Source: Asaia platycodi JCM 25414
GTDB lineage: Bacteria > Pseudomonadota > Alphaproteobacteria > Acetobacterales > Acetobacteraceae
Direction: 5' to 3'
Assembly (NCBI RefSeq): GCF_000614545.1
Contig: NZ_BAKW01000009.1
Span: forward strand, 48,649-112,648
Length of the DNA stretch: 64,000 nt
A program made the translations under genes and the position numbers. The notes below the pieces were generated by a model. That model was not told where the DNA came from. It was given only the letters and a program-made list of their open reading frames with translations, and ran no database searches. Below are positions 17,607 to 27,521 of this stretch, piece after piece. Numbering within the stretch: position 1 is the first letter of the stretch; every line of letters starts with the position of its first letter.

Positions 17607-17792
17607 TCATGTTTTCGTCAGTTCATAAGTTGAGGTAATCGAACGACTTTGACGCTGAGATTGGATTCGAACCACATCGACCTGAAGTGTCGCCCCGCGT
17701 TTGTTCGAGGCATACTGCTCCTGTTTTTGTTGATTAGGTGACGGTTCAGAATTCTGAGGATTTGGCAGCGTCGGTCGAGACTGTTCCGCCAT
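17607..17792 (-). CDS. Small polar protein (61 aa), hypothetical
   Basis: The ATG at 17792 has a GGAGG ribosome site nine bases upstream. The first half is rich in Pro, Asn, Gln and Ser (MAEQSRPTLPNPQNSEPSPN) and probably disordered. The second half has a short alternating hydrophobic strand (ATLQVDVVRIQ) and a basic Ser-rich end. No homologue recognised. With the two microgenes at 16767 and 16895 it adds to a local concentration of small disordered proteins. Confidence 0.45.
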   Translation of the reverse strand: MAEQSRPTLPNPQNSEPSPNQQKQEQYASNKRGATLQVDVVRIQSQRQSRSITSTYELTKT

Positions 17793-17960
17793 TACTGGAA
17801 GCCTCCAAGCAGTTTGGAACTTCCTCGACCTTGCTCTGCGTACCGGATGATCCTGCATAGGGGGGCAGATCACACGGTATCTGCCTTGGAATAGACGGAT
17901 GAAATCGAGCGCCGAACTGCCGTTGGGACGACATTTGGCACTCGATAAGTCCTCTCCTCA

Positions 17961-20462
17961 TTAAAAATCACTGCTCAACGTTGCCAGTGCGGCGAAGGGT
18001 GAGGCAATTTTGTAGCTTGGGGCAGCACCTGCGATCGTCTTGCCGAATACGCCGGTTGTCGCATTGGCATTGGCCTGCGGCGACTGGATCCAGTTCAGAT
18101 AGCGGTTATCGCTAATATTCTGCAGGTTCAGGCGCAGCACGGGGCTTTTGAAGATGCTGACCTTCGGAAAGCGGTAGCCGAGCCCGATATTCATGCGCAC
18201 ATAGCCGGGGATGCTCTGGTCGTTCATGAATGTGGCATATTGGCGAGCGACATATTTCAGATTGAAGTTCGCAAAACGCTTGCCGTCATCATAGTCTAGC
18301 CCGAAACCGACCTGCCAGTCAGGAGCCTGAGGCGCTTTTTTGCCTGCGCTACGCACGTAATCGGCGCCTGTGCCCGACCCGGCAGGAATATTGCTGTCTG
18401 TCACAGCATGGAGATATTCGACCGAAACATAGGGACGAATATTATGGAAAGGCCTCGTGCCGAACTCTGCGTCAACACCGTCGGAGTGCATGCCACCAGC
18501 ATTGATATTGGTGGTGTAGAAAGCGCCCGAGGCAGGATCCTGGATGGATTGCGTGTAAAGGCGGTTGGTGAAGTTGTAGTGGAAATAGGTGAGGGCGGTT
18601 GAAATCAGATCGTCCTGATATCGCCAGCCCGCCTCTTCAGAAATCGAGATTTCGGCTTTCTGGTCAGGATTTGCGAGGGTGGAATAAAGGCCTGTCTTCT
18701 GATTGAAGCTGCCTGAATCATAGAGCGCATAATTCTGCGGCATGCGGAAATTAGTCGAGACAGAGACGAAGACCTGATTATGCTGATCGATCTTGTAGCG
18801 TATCGCGGCTGTGGGCAGAGCCTGATTATAATCGGTGGTGACATACTTGCTGCGTACGTCAGGCAGATAATTAGTGCCCGAGCGTTTGACGATCGAATAT
18901 TTCAGCCCGGCGTCAATGGTGAGTTTGCCATGCAGGAGCGTGAGGCTGTCGCCGATAAAGGGCGTATGCACCTGTGTCTGGGTGAGGGTGTTGCGATACT
19001 GTGCCTTGGCGCCATTGCTCAGCACCACGTTGTTTTCGTCGCCCCACTGGCTCAGCGGCGTACCATCCGCGCCGACAAAGCTGTAAGGCGCCGTCTGACG
19101 CTGTTTGGCGTATTCGAACCAGTAGCCGACCATCAGGCGGTTGACGCCTGTCGTCAGGGTCAGCTTGGTCGTGGCACCCGGGCGATAGGTTTCGGTGAGC
19201 GACGGATTATAGAGCACCTGCATGCCCTTGCCAGCGCCATCGACCGTTCCGGCAAGGGTCTGCTTGCCATAAACGAATTTGGACATGTCTGTATACTGCG
19301 CGCCGCCACCATTGCCGTAACCGTACCAGAAATACGGCGTCTCAGTCAGGACGAGATGATCGTTCAGTTTGAACGTCGAGGGCATCGAGGCATAGATATT
19401 GGTAAAGGGGTTGGGGCGCGTCTTGTAGTAATTGACCGATCCGGCCTTTGCAGGAACGTAGTAATTCGATTCATAGACCGTGTTCGGCGGGTCTGTAGGC
19501 GAGAGACCGCTGGAGCCGACCGGATTAGTTATGCCGGTGCCCCATTTATCCCAGCTTGCCTTGGTGACATTTGGATAGGCGTTGTTCTGGATATTATTGC
19601 CGACAACAGCCAGAGAGACGCGGTTACCGTCGCCCCAGTCATTCACGATCTTCATCTCGCCATGCTTCTTGTTATCCCAGCCGGGGCCGCGCCAATGGTC
19701 CTGACGTCCCTGCGAATAGGAAAAATAGGCACGTAGATTGGTGGCGCCGATGCGGCCGGTATCGAAACGCAGGAAGCCACGTGTCGCATTGAAAGACCCG
19801 TAGGTAATGTCGACCATGCCGCCCATCTTGTTCTTGGGGTCGATCATATACATGTCGACAACACCCCCCGATGAGCTGATATGGGGGCTGTCAAGATCGG
19901 CCGAGCCCTGCGCCAGACGCACGGTCTTGAGGTTTTCGGCGTCGACGATTTCCTGCGGATAGACCGCGAAATTGCCGATATCGTTGATTGGAAAGCCCTC
20001 GAGCGTAAAGCCCATCTGGGATTCTGTCAGGCCGCGCACCGACATATTACCGCCCGTCATGCCAAGCGGATCGGTATCCGACACATTGGCGCCCGGCAAA
20101 AGCGCGATCAGCTGCATCGGGTTGAGCGCCGGGTTCTGCTTGGCAATGAAGTCGCGCGTAATGGCAGAAACGGATTTCGGGCTGTCTGAAGGAGTCATCA
20201 GACCGCCACCAAAAGCGCGACGCGTGACGCCATCGCCGTAATTATGCCCCGTTACCTCAATGCGCTCATCGGTCGGTGACGTTGCACCAAGCATCGACGG
20301 CGCTGTTGTGGCGGCCTCGGCAGGACGCGGCGCGGCGTTCTCTGCGGTTTGATGGGTTTTTGTCGGCTTTGTAGCGTGCGCGGGTTCCTGAGCCCTTGCG
20401 TCGGGCAGCAATGAAGCCATCAGAGCTGTGGTGCCGCAGAGAAGCGCCATGCGTGAGAACAT
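17961..20462 (-). CDS. TonB-dependent outer-membrane receptor
   Basis: An 833-residue receptor that reads without a break. It has a signal peptide (cleavage near ARAQEPAHA), then a plug domain from about residue 70. Typical plug features are an early FIAKQNPALNPMQLIALLPGA, NMSVRGL and a GGVVDMYMIDP segment. The barrel follows and ends in the C-terminal aromatic ATLSSDF. It imports a ligand using the TonB-ExbB-ExbD system. The substrate cannot be read from the sequence; iron chelate is the default. The receptor at 43375-45750 is a paralogue with a similar GGGLM region, similar plug and a similar C-terminal NATxGVFGxTIAG segment. The upstream DNA holds a Pho-box-like site and a palindrome. Confidence 0.88.
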   Translation of the reverse strand: MFSRMALLCGTTALMASLLPDARAQEPAHATKPTKTHQTAENAAPRPAEAATTAPSMLGATSPTDERIEVTGHNYGDGVTRRAFGGGLMTPSDSPKSVSAITRDFIAKQNPALNPMQLIALLPGANVSDTDPLGMTGGNMSVRGLTESQMGFTLEGFPINDIGNFAVYPQEIVDAENLKTVRLAQGSADLDSPHISSSGGVVDMYMIDPKNKMGGMVDITYGSFNATRGFLRFDTGRIGATNLRAYFSYSQGRQDHWRGPGWDNKKHGEMKIVNDWGDGNRVSLAVVGNNIQNNAYPNVTKASWDKWGTGITNPVGSSGLSPTDPPNTVYESNYYVPAKAGSVNYYKTRPNPFTNIYASMPSTFKLNDHLVLTETPYFWYGYGNGGGAQYTDMSKFVYGKQTLAGTVDGAGKGMQVLYNPSLTETYRPGATTKLTLTTGVNRLMVGYWFEYAKQRQTAPYSFVGADGTPLSQWGDENNVVLSNGAKAQYRNTLTQTQVHTPFIGDSLTLLHGKLTIDAGLKYSIVKRSGTNYLPDVRSKYVTTDYNQALPTAAIRYKIDQHNQVFVSVSTNFRMPQNYALYDSGSFNQKTGLYSTLANPDQKAEISISEEAGWRYQDDLISTALTYFHYNFTNRLYTQSIQDPASGAFYTTNINAGGMHSDGVDAEFGTRPFHNIRPYVSVEYLHAVTDSNIPAGSGTGADYVRSAGKKAPQAPDWQVGFGLDYDDGKRFANFNLKYVARQYATFMNDQSIPGYVRMNIGLGYRFPKVSIFKSPVLRLNLQNISDNRYLNWIQSPQANANATTGVFGKTIAGAAPSYKIASPFAALATLSSDF

Positions 20463-20760
20463 TGTGTCGATCTTCCAAACCCAGAATCAGAATTTAGCAA
20501 CGTTTGGTTACAGTTCCACACGTTCATGATCCGGAAAGAGTAGAATTCTCGATCAGGTCAGTGCGAAACCGTGACATTTGTCACCGTTGGGCACTGTTTA
20601 AGGCTTAAGATATGACAGCAATGTGAAAAGCTTTACTCACCCATTCCGATCCTGACGACTATGTCAGAAAAGCCACAATTGACATATTTCGTCACGTTCC
20701 GGGCTGGTAGCAGCGCCTCGCGCGTCCTTTGCGCGGGGGGATGACGTCTTCTGTTTCCTT
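20463..20760. promoter_or_regulatory. Promoter region of the TonB receptor with two candidate operators
   Basis: A perfect palindrome GTGACA-TT-TGTCAC lies at 20571-20584. Read towards the receptor, TTTTCAC-ATTG-CTGTCAT (minus strand of 20612-20629) resembles two PhoB half-sites at 11-base spacing, but only the second is a full match. Either could regulate the receptor. Neither has experimental support, and the promoter itself was not identified. Confidence 0.3.
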
Positions 20761-22503
20761 TCAGGCAGGAACAGGTTCCATACCCGAATCAGACGATGGA
20801 TCGGTCAGGGGAGGGCGTGCGTCGAAGGGCAAGTCGTCCGCTGTCATGGCAAGCATAGCGAGGGCCATTTCTCGTTCGCCCATGATAACGTGATCGGCGC
20901 CAAGCTCCTTGAGATGCTCTACGGCACTATCGAAATGGGCACGGGCTATGACTGTAAGATCGGGATTCATCGCTTTTGCTTGAGCGATAATCTGACCGGC
21001 TTCGAAAGGCTCGGGAATGGCCACCATCAGTAGCCGTGCTTTGTCGAGCGCCATGGCTTTCAGTACGTGCCTCGGCGGCATTGCCGACCAGAAGTTCGAT
21101 CGCCTCGCTGGCTGTGAAGCTGTCGGCCAGTTTTCCGGTCTCGACCACCAGAACGGGCCAGCCATTCTGGATCAGCCCTTCTACGACCAGCCGTCCCACG
21201 CGGCCACAGCCAACCACCACGGCGTGGTTTTCAAGATGGGTGGGGGTCGGAGGCGGCAGAAGAATACCGGCCTCATCTTGCGAGGGGAGCTCTGGCGCAA
21301 CGGTATGACGGGTAATCCAGGCTTCGATCCGCTGTGTCGCCATCAGGATGAACGGATTGATCAGGATGGACAGGATCGAGGCCCCGAGAATCAGATCCTG
21401 GGCACGAGCGTCGAGCACGCCCATTTTCATGCCCAGCGCCGCGAGGATAAAGGAGAATTCACCGATCTGCGCTAGCCCGCTGGCGATGAAAAGCGTCGTG
21501 TTCCAGGGCTGACGCAGCAGTCTCAGAATGACGATCACCATAAGCGGTGTGCCGACGAGAATGACCAGAAAGGTCAGAAGCAGGGGTAATGGCTGTCTGA
21601 TCAGCACCAGAGGTTGAACAACATGCCGACCGATATGAAAAACAGCACTGCGAAGGCGTCGCGCAAGGGCAGCGTTTCGGCGGCAGCACGATGGGAGAGT
21701 TCGGACTCACTTAGCACCATGCCCGCGACGAAAGCACCGAGCGCGAAGCTGACATCGAACCACTCGGTGGCGATAAAGGCGACGCCGAGAGCGAGCGCCA
21801 GCAAAGCGAGGCGAAAAAGTTCGCGCGAGCCTGTATGGGCTACGTAATGGAGGATAGCCGGTATGACCCGGCGCCCGACCACTAGCATCAGCGCCATGAA
21901 TGCGGCAACTTTACCGAGCGTCAGGGCGATGGTGAGCGCAAGGCTCGGGATATTGATGGCCTCATGCGCGCCGCTTTTCATGATCGGCGCAAAAATGGGG
22001 AGCAGTACGAGCGCGAGCACTGTCACCAGATCCTGGATGATCAGCCAGCCTACCGATAATCTGCCGCGTTCGGTTTCGATCAGGCGTTGTTCCTGTAGCG
22101 TGCGTAGAAGAACGACCGTGCTCGCAACACTCAGCGCGATGCCGAAAATCAGGCAGGCACCGATAGACATACCTAAAAGCCAAGCACTGCCTGCGCCGAT
22201 CGCGACTGAGGCCATTACCTGCAGCAATGCGCCAGGCACGGCGATGGCCCTGACCGAGATCAGATCCTTGAGCGAGAAATGCAGCCCGACACCGAACATG
22301 AGAAGGATGATGCCGATTTCGGAGAGTTCGGAGGCCAAAGGCTGGTCAGCAACGAAACCAGGGGTGAACGGGCCGACCGCAATCCCGGCAAGCAGATAGC
22401 CGACGAGAGGCGAGATACGGATCCGCTGGGCAATGGTGCCGAGAATGAAGGCGAGCCCGAGACCGATAACCAGAATACCGATCAGGGGCGTGTCATGACT
22501 CAT
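20761..22503 (-). CDS. YbaL/KefB-type cation:proton antiporter with TrkA-N domain (frameshifted twice)
   Basis: The joined product is about 580 residues. The first part (300 residues) has about nine to ten membrane helices of the CPA2 family: a VGYLLAGIAVGPFTPG entry, GLHFSLKDL and SVASTVVLLRTL. The frame breaks near 21605 in SVGMLFN. The second frame continues with helices and then a Rossmann domain VVVGCGRVG. A second break near 21070 leads to VLKAMALDKARLLMVAIPE and the end. YbaL/KefB proteins move K+ or similar cations in exchange for protons at the inner membrane and are gated by the TrkA-N domain. Both breaks sit in conserved regions and need one or two bases, so sequence error is likely. 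Confidence 0.8.
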
Positions 22504-23256
22504 GGGAAATCAGCATCCAGAAACTACGATGAAAATTGGACTATTCCGTGAACATCATCGATCGGAAGTGGATTTGCAATTGTTTACGCCGGAAAACCTG
22601 CTCATTCAGACGGGAAAGGCATCGGGAATACGGTCTAACCAGATCGATCACATACGCGTTTTTTCGTGCAAATGTAGGATGGCGCCTTGTTTGCTCGTCT
22701 TTTCCAGTCAACTCCCTCAATGGAGGGAGCTAAAGGCTGGCTTCGTGTTTGCTGAGTAGATCACGCAAGATTTAACTGGTTCGTTGGAGTGCGGTTGTGC
22801 GCGAGGGCGTGCTCATGATCATACACCCATACTATTAGCCCTCTGCGGAAGGATTGACCTTTCGAAAACAGAATACGGCCATTGACGTTGATGTGCCTGA
22901 CCTGGGCCGGCGCTCAGCGATGCCGAGTTTCTGTAGGCTGAAATGGCTGTCTGAAACGGGGTGAGGCTATTGGCAGGCCGAGGGCAATCGCTGGTTCTTC
23001 GTAGGAGAGGTATAGATAGCCCATACGTAAGCCTCGTGATGCGCCTCTCGCTAACTTAAAGCAAAAAAACATGTTATCCTCCTCATTGGAGGTTCGCTTG
23101 AGTTGTGCGCCCTGAAGCTTATGCTTCATATCTCAGGGAAGCTGATCGCTCGACATCGATAGGCTAACATGATCGATAGCACAGTGGGTCGTGCCGAATA
23201 CTGTATCGTGGGGATGGAAAAGCTTTTTTCTCTGACCCCACGGGCTATATGGAAAT
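22504..23256. other. 750-base region without a convincing gene
   Basis: Short open frames on both strands lack ribosome sites and motifs. The composition is patchy, with AT-rich parts near 22540-22640 and 23050-23120. I see no RNA gene, IS end or long repeat. The promoter of the antiporter gene should lie near 22504-22600. Confidence 0.35.
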
Positions 23257-24035
23257 TCAGCGCAGCAAATCTATTACAGTATCGTCCTTATGGAACGCTA
23301 TAGTGTTTATTCCGAAGACCGCGAAAAAGTAACCGATATTTGCGAAAATTTTATATAAAGTATCCTGAGATATCTTGATATGCTCAACGAAAATCACAGG
23401 TCTGTGTTTTTGAATAGTATTCAATGCTCCCATAAGAGCCTCGATCTCCATACCCTCAACGTCTATCTTTAGAAGATCCAGGCGATCAAGATTGAATGAA
23501 TCTATGGTTCGGACTGGTACGTGCTGCCCGTTCTGATAATCGAGATCCTGGCCAATATATTCTGTGTCTTCTTTCTTTATAAGCTCTAGCTTCCGAAGCT
23601 TCCTGGCCTTGTGTAGTCGATAGCAGGAATTTTTATAGTCCCGTTATAATTCGATATTGCGACATTATGTGTTGTGACGTTGAAGTTGTTATTGATGATC
23701 ACATTACCGGACAGCGCGTAAAAGATCTCCTTCTGAGGTTCGATCGATATAACCTGCCCCCAATTTTTCATGTGACGCGCCCACTCCAGTGTATGAACGC
23801 CAATATTCGCTCCGACGTCCAAGGCGAGAACACCGTCCCCGCGTAGTTGTCGCTGCGCAGAAAGTGTCCTTTTCAGGAGGTCGACATCCTCAATGGAAAA
23901 CGATCCATTCTCTAAAACTTCATGCCCTACACCATAGGAAGGAAGACCAGAGGAATCGACGTTGTAATCGTTCCTGTTTACGATCATCGTTCCATGGTCT
24001 GTCTGTGCGACTACGAACGATATTTTCCTGGACAT
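23257..24035 (-). CDS. FkbM-type methyltransferase (frameshifted)
   Basis: The first part holds the S-adenosylmethionine motif LALDVGANIGVHTLEWA (about residues 85-101) and IEPQ, then NVAISNYNGTI. The frame breaks near 23588 at SFGS. One base restores LELIKKEDTEY and then RLDLLKIDVEGMEIEAL, the late FkbM motif. The start MSRKISFVVAQ at 24035 is favoured by a GAAGAG ribosome site. Joined length is about 258 residues, normal for the family. FkbM enzymes O-methylate sugars or lipid-linked glycans. The AT-rich composition differs from the flanking genes and may indicate transfer. Confidence 0.75.
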
Positions 24036-24613
24036 TGTAATCTCTTCGCTGGGGGAGGGTGAATTATGTTCCGAAATGTCTTTGGCTAAAGAGAATAGTC
24101 GGTCTTTGCATGGGACAAAAATCAATTATTCGAAAAGACGTTCAATATTCCGAAGTTAAAAAACCGTTGCCATTTGAGAGTATGCATTAATCAAGAAGAT
24201 AAAAACTTCAATCAAGTTATTTTCTAGAGGTATCAACAATTTTTTGAGGCTTAGCGTCACACGGTCTATAGCAATTTCAAGTCTTCAGAAACCCGCGATG
24301 CATCCGCGCCTTCCTTAACATCTCAAACGTTAGCTACGCATCAAGCGTGTTGTAAAAGCGCTGAAGAGCGTTGAGCATGTGTTGCGTGACAGGTGCTTGT
24401 GGAGCCCGCACAGGAAGTGACCATCTCGTTGATCCAGCCATGCGGTATTTCTTGGTCGTGATCGAGATTGAAGATACGCATTGGTGATGAACAGCGGAGT
24501 GGAAATGGAAGACGCATCCCGAGAGCGGGAGAGAGCTTTAAACAAGGCGGCTGTCTTGGGCCTGCGATTACCCCGCTTGCGTCATTGTGCAAGGGAACGT
24601 GTTGAAGAACCGG
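24036..24613. other. Intergenic region upstream of the FkbM gene
   Basis: AT-rich from 24100 to 24260. On the minus strand near 24350-24480 two short frames (MRIFNLDHDQEIPHGW, and an overlapping frame ending RFYNTLDA) could be halves of a broken small gene, but there is no ribosome site and no family match. I do not call it a gene. Confidence 0.3.
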
Positions 24614-25111
24614 TCAGGGCTGTTCCTGCCAGAAGCTGCGTTGAAGCGCGGCGGCTTCTTCTTCAAGAAGAGGGCCGATCACCTCGGTTGCTGTCTGGCC
24701 CGCAGCAAAGACATGGCGACAGGGAAGATCGAGCGTTGGGTTTTCGGGGTGTGCGCCCGTCATGGCCTTGAGATGGGCCTCGGACTGCCCGTAAACAACG
24801 CGGCCTATGCCCGCCCAGTAGATGGCGCCGGCACACATGGCGCAGGGCTCGGCGGAGCTATAAAGAGTAAAGCCGCGCAGGCGGTCGGGCCGGAAGGATT
24901 TGCTGGCACGGCTGGCCAGAAGCCTTTCGGCATGGGCTGTCATGTCGTGACCCTCGGCGCTGTAACCATTGCCCTGGCTCATGACCAGCGCGCCCTGATC
25001 GTCCACCAGAACCGCACCGAAAGGATGATCGCCGGCCAGGCGGGACTGATTGGCGACCTCGAAGGCCTCACGCAGAAAGGCGAGATCGGCTTGCGTCACT
25101 GTTGCGGTCAC
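24614..25111 (-). CDS. guaD: Guanine deaminase-like nucleoside/base deaminase
   Basis: A 165-residue cytidine/guanine deaminase-fold protein. The zinc motifs are HAE at residues 60-62 and PCAMC at 89-93; an FGAVLV strand precedes them and GAIYWAGIGRVVYG follows. The short bacterial GuaD family shares these features and converts guanine to xanthine and ammonia in the cytoplasm. A tRNA adenosine deaminase is less likely because of the context and C-terminal part. The GTG start overlaps the stop of the Rieske-type oxygenase gene (GTGA), so the two are coupled, supporting a purine pathway. Confidence 0.72.
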   Translation of the reverse strand: MTATVTQADLAFLREAFEVANQSRLAGDHPFGAVLVDDQGALVMSQGNGYSAEGHDMTAHAERLLASRASKSFRPDRLRGFTLYSSAEPCAMCAGAIYWAGIGRVVYGQSEAHLKAMTGAHPENPTLDLPCRHVFAAGQTATEVIGPLLEEEAAALQRSFWQEQP

Positions 25112-26018
25112 GATGTTGCCTCCAGTGGCGAGAGCGAGGCCTTGCGCGGTTTGACAGCGTCGCTCGGCGCCGCGCCGAAAGTGACGCCCTGCGCCTTGAG
25201 CCAGCGACGATAGGCGACAGAGGAGCGGTCAGCCAGTGTCGGAATCTCGCTTGCGGCGTCGAGCGGCATGGCAACGGGACGCTGGTTTTCAAGAATAACC
25301 CGATCCTGCAGGAAGATCATCTGCTGGAATTCGACCAGCGCATCATGACTGGACTCGTTGTCGAGAAGGAACATGACGGGATGGGCGCGGCAGGTACCGG
25401 GCGTCATGGGCTGGACAAAGAGTGCGATGACATCCTTGCGTTCAGGGTCGTTCGGACTGGTCTTGTAGAGCAGCGTCGAAAAGGGCGCCGCGATGCGATA
25501 GATGTAATCCGTCATCAGTCCGCCCTCGGCAGAGAGGGCAGCCTGAGGCTGGAAGAAGCGGCATTCGGTCGCCCAGATTTCACGACCTTCCTCTCGTGTC
25601 TCGACGGCATAGCGCTCGACTTCTGTGTGTGGCTCTGCGCTAGAATGTCAGTGTGGACGAAGGGGAAATGCGCCATGTCCAGAAAATTCTCGACCACACG
25701 CAGGCCTGATGCCTTGACCGCAATCGAGCCGCAACAGACGAGGTTCCGGTCAGGCTCATCCGCTTCGGGAATTCGGGGGATGAGATCCTCGCAACTGACG
25801 TCTGTGTCGAGCGTGGTCCAGAGAAAACCGTAGCAGGCCCGGCTCGGCAACTTGCGGTCGCGGCAAAAGGCTTCAGTATGCCCCCGTTCGTCCAGACGGT
25901 AGCGCACGGACTCGCCGAGCAAACAGGTTTCCAGAACACTGTTTGTCATGCTCTCGACCATGCCTAGAGGATACCATTGCCGTGTCGAGACCGGATCGGC
26001 GCTCTCTGAACCCTGCAT
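25108..26018 (-). CDS. Ring-hydroxylating oxygenase catalytic subunit lacking the Rieske cluster site (frameshifted)
   Basis: About 303 residues when the break near 25640 is joined. Residues 111-122 read NFLDMAHFPFVH, with His117 and His122 as mononuclear iron ligands and Asp114 as the bridging acid of Rieske oxygenases. The C-terminal part has ATECRFFQPQAA, LLYKTSPND and AYRRWL. At the N-terminus the usual CxH...CxxH cluster-binding loop is missing: EAFCRDRKLPSRACYGFLW jumps from one side of the Rieske fold to the other. NdmC of the caffeine-degrading NdmCDE system is known to lack its Rieske cluster in the same way. A separate Rieske protein is encoded divergently. Likely substrate is a purine such as xanthine (inference). 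The ATG has an AAAGGA ribosome site. Confidence 0.65.
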
Positions 26019-26134
26019 AATGCCGATCCTTTGTTCGTTGCGTGCCCGGTCACATTAGTAGCGGTATTTCTCTTGTCAAAAAAATTATTACTGGCAGGAT
26101 CGTCTTCAATGTCCGCATCCGACCCGGAGAATGA

Positions 26135-26371
26135 ATGACCAGTTCGATCACGTTGCATCTTTTCGGTCGTTTCGATGTCGCTGCGTTTCGGGCGTTTGCC
26201 GAAAGCCGCGCTCGTCTTTTGCGCATCGACATGACAACGGAACGAATGGAAGGTCACGAAATCGTTTTTCTGCTGCGCGGGGCTCATGCCCTTGTTAGCA
26301 TGTTCGTCATGGCCTGCGTGATCGGACCCGCAAGTTGCGTTGTCTCGCGCTGGCAAGAGTCAGTGGTATGA
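26135..26371 (+). CDS. 78-residue protein translationally coupled to the Rieske protein
   Basis: Begins MTSSITLHLFGRFDVAAFRAF with a GGAG ribosome site five bases upstream. Its TGA overlaps the ATG of the Rieske gene (ATGA at 26368-26371), which is good evidence that both are real. The product has a beta strand, a helix with many Arg, and a hydrophobic C-terminal half ending in Cys-containing MACVIGPASCVV. The pattern of strand-helix-strand and size recall a small ferredoxin-like or acylphosphatase-like fold, but no catalytic motif is seen. A partner or assembly role for the oxygenase is possible (inference). Confidence 0.5.
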   Translation: MTSSITLHLFGRFDVAAFRAFAESRARLLRIDMTTERMEGHEIVFLLRGAHALVSMFVMACVIGPASCVVSRWQESVV

Positions 26372-26964
26372 TTCCCGTTGCGCTCTCGATGGATGTTGTT
26401 TTCGGCGATGTCGTTCCTGTGCGTCATGAGGGTCAGGAGCTGGTGCTCTGGCGCGACGAAGAGGGCATCGTTCATGGGTGGGAGGATCGCTGCCCCCATC
26501 GAGGCGTGCGTCTGAGCCTTGGCTTTATCCGCAATAACCGGCTCGCCTGTCTTTATCATGGGTGGCAGTTCGATCATGAGGGTCGCTGCCGGGCCATTCC
26601 GTCGCATCCGTCGCTCAATCCGCCCTCCACCATCCGCACAGAGAATTTCCGCGTCGAGGAAAAGGCCGGCCTGATCTGGATCGCTCTGAGAAATGACGCA
26701 AAGCGCCCGCTTGTGCCTCCTGCGGAAGGCGCCTGGCACGGCGTGCGCAGTCTTGCCATACGCGCAACAATGGCGGCGCTGCGTGAGGCGCTCGTTCTCG
26801 AAACGGGGCAGTGGCGCGTGTCTTCTGACAGGCTTCTGGCGGTGCACAGCCCCGAAGAGGAGATTACCATGGTGCATATGGCCGTGAGCGATGCGTCGGC
26901 GCGCGTCAAAGCAGCCGAGTGGCTGCTCGACCTGCGTGATTCGATGGAAGAAATCCGATGCTGA
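26368..26964 (+). CDS. Stand-alone Rieske [2Fe-2S] protein
   Basis: A 198-residue protein whose first 110 residues form a Rieske domain. The cluster ligands are Cys42 and His44 in RCPHRG and Cys61 and His64 in CLYHGW. Residues 115-198 hold helices of unknown type and no flavin, NAD or plant-type ferredoxin motif, so this is not a complete reductase like NdmD. It could deliver electrons to the cluster-less oxygenase encoded divergently. The start was set by the ATGA overlap with the previous gene. Its stop overlaps the GST-like gene. No reductase is encoded nearby. Confidence 0.75.
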   Translation: MIPVALSMDVVFGDVVPVRHEGQELVLWRDEEGIVHGWEDRCPHRGVRLSLGFIRNNRLACLYHGWQFDHEGRCRAIPSHPSLNPPSTIRTENFRVEEKAGLIWIALRNDAKRPLVPPAEGAWHGVRSLAIRATMAALREALVLETGQWRVSSDRLLAVHSPEEEITMVHMAVSDASARVKAAEWLLDLRDSMEEIRC

Positions 26965-27521
26965 GCCTCAATGGCTGGGTGATGGACGAGCGCAGCTATG
27001 CGGCGCGTCTTGCTGCGTCTCTCCTCGCTATTCCGCTCACGATCCAGACCGATCGTCGCGCCGAGATTTTCGGCCCGACACTTGGCGATGAAGAAGGCGT
27101 TTATTGCGTCGGGCTTTACGAAATCCTGCGTCATTTTTCCCGATTGCCCAATGTTGACCGTGCCTGGCCCGAAGGCGATTCAAGGCTCGTCCTCGAATGG
27201 GCACTCGAGGCGCTCGAAAGTTTTGCTCAGGCGCGGCGTCAGGCCTTGGGCGCGACCATGCCTGAAAAGGCAGAGACAGATGCCATAACACTCATCTTTC
27301 GCATGCTTGAAGACCGTTTGAGCAAGGCGTTCCTTGACGGGCATGAATGGCTCTCAGGCACATCTGTCGGCTTTATCGATATCACTGTGTTTCCGATCGC
27401 TGGTCTGGCGCGAGATCTCGGTCTCGGCATGGATCTATACCCCGCTGTCAGGCGCTTCGTCAGAAAGGTGAGACAATTGCCCGGTTTCGTCACTATGCCC
27501 GGGATTGCCGCGTGTCATTGA
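26958..27521 (+). CDS. Glutathione S-transferase-like protein
   Basis: A 187-residue GST-fold protein. The thioredoxin-like part starts LNGWVMDERSYAARLAASLLAIP, and the helical C-terminal domain contains EWLSGTSVGFIDITVFPIAGL, the N-capping box region of GSTs. In NdmCDE, NdmE is a GST-like protein needed for the NdmC-NdmD complex rather than for glutathione chemistry. The gene overlaps the Rieske gene by seven bases and the transporter binding-protein gene by ten, so the four form one operon. A structural role like NdmE is inferred; a true transferase cannot be excluded. Confidence 0.7.
   Translation: MLSLNGWVMDERSYAARLAASLLAIPLTIQTDRRAEIFGPTLGDEEGVYCVGLYEILRHFSRLPNVDRAWPEGDSRLVLEWALEALESFAQARRQALGATMPEKAETDAITLIFRMLEDRLSKAFLDGHEWLSGTSVGFIDITVFPIAGLARDLGLGMDLYPAVRRFVRKVRQLPGFVTMPGIAACH

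Noticed and set aside
18780..19736. Long plus-strand frame (318 residues) opposite the TonB receptor
   Set aside because: It is a shadow of a gene with clear TonB receptor motifs; no ribosome site or family match.
22502..22759. Plus-strand frame of 85 residues after the antiporter gene
   Set aside because: Starts within the antiporter start codon region on the other strand and has no ribosome site or family pattern.
24341..24592. Possible broken small gene on the minus strand
   Set aside because: Two short frames can be joined but there is no ribosome site or homology to support it.
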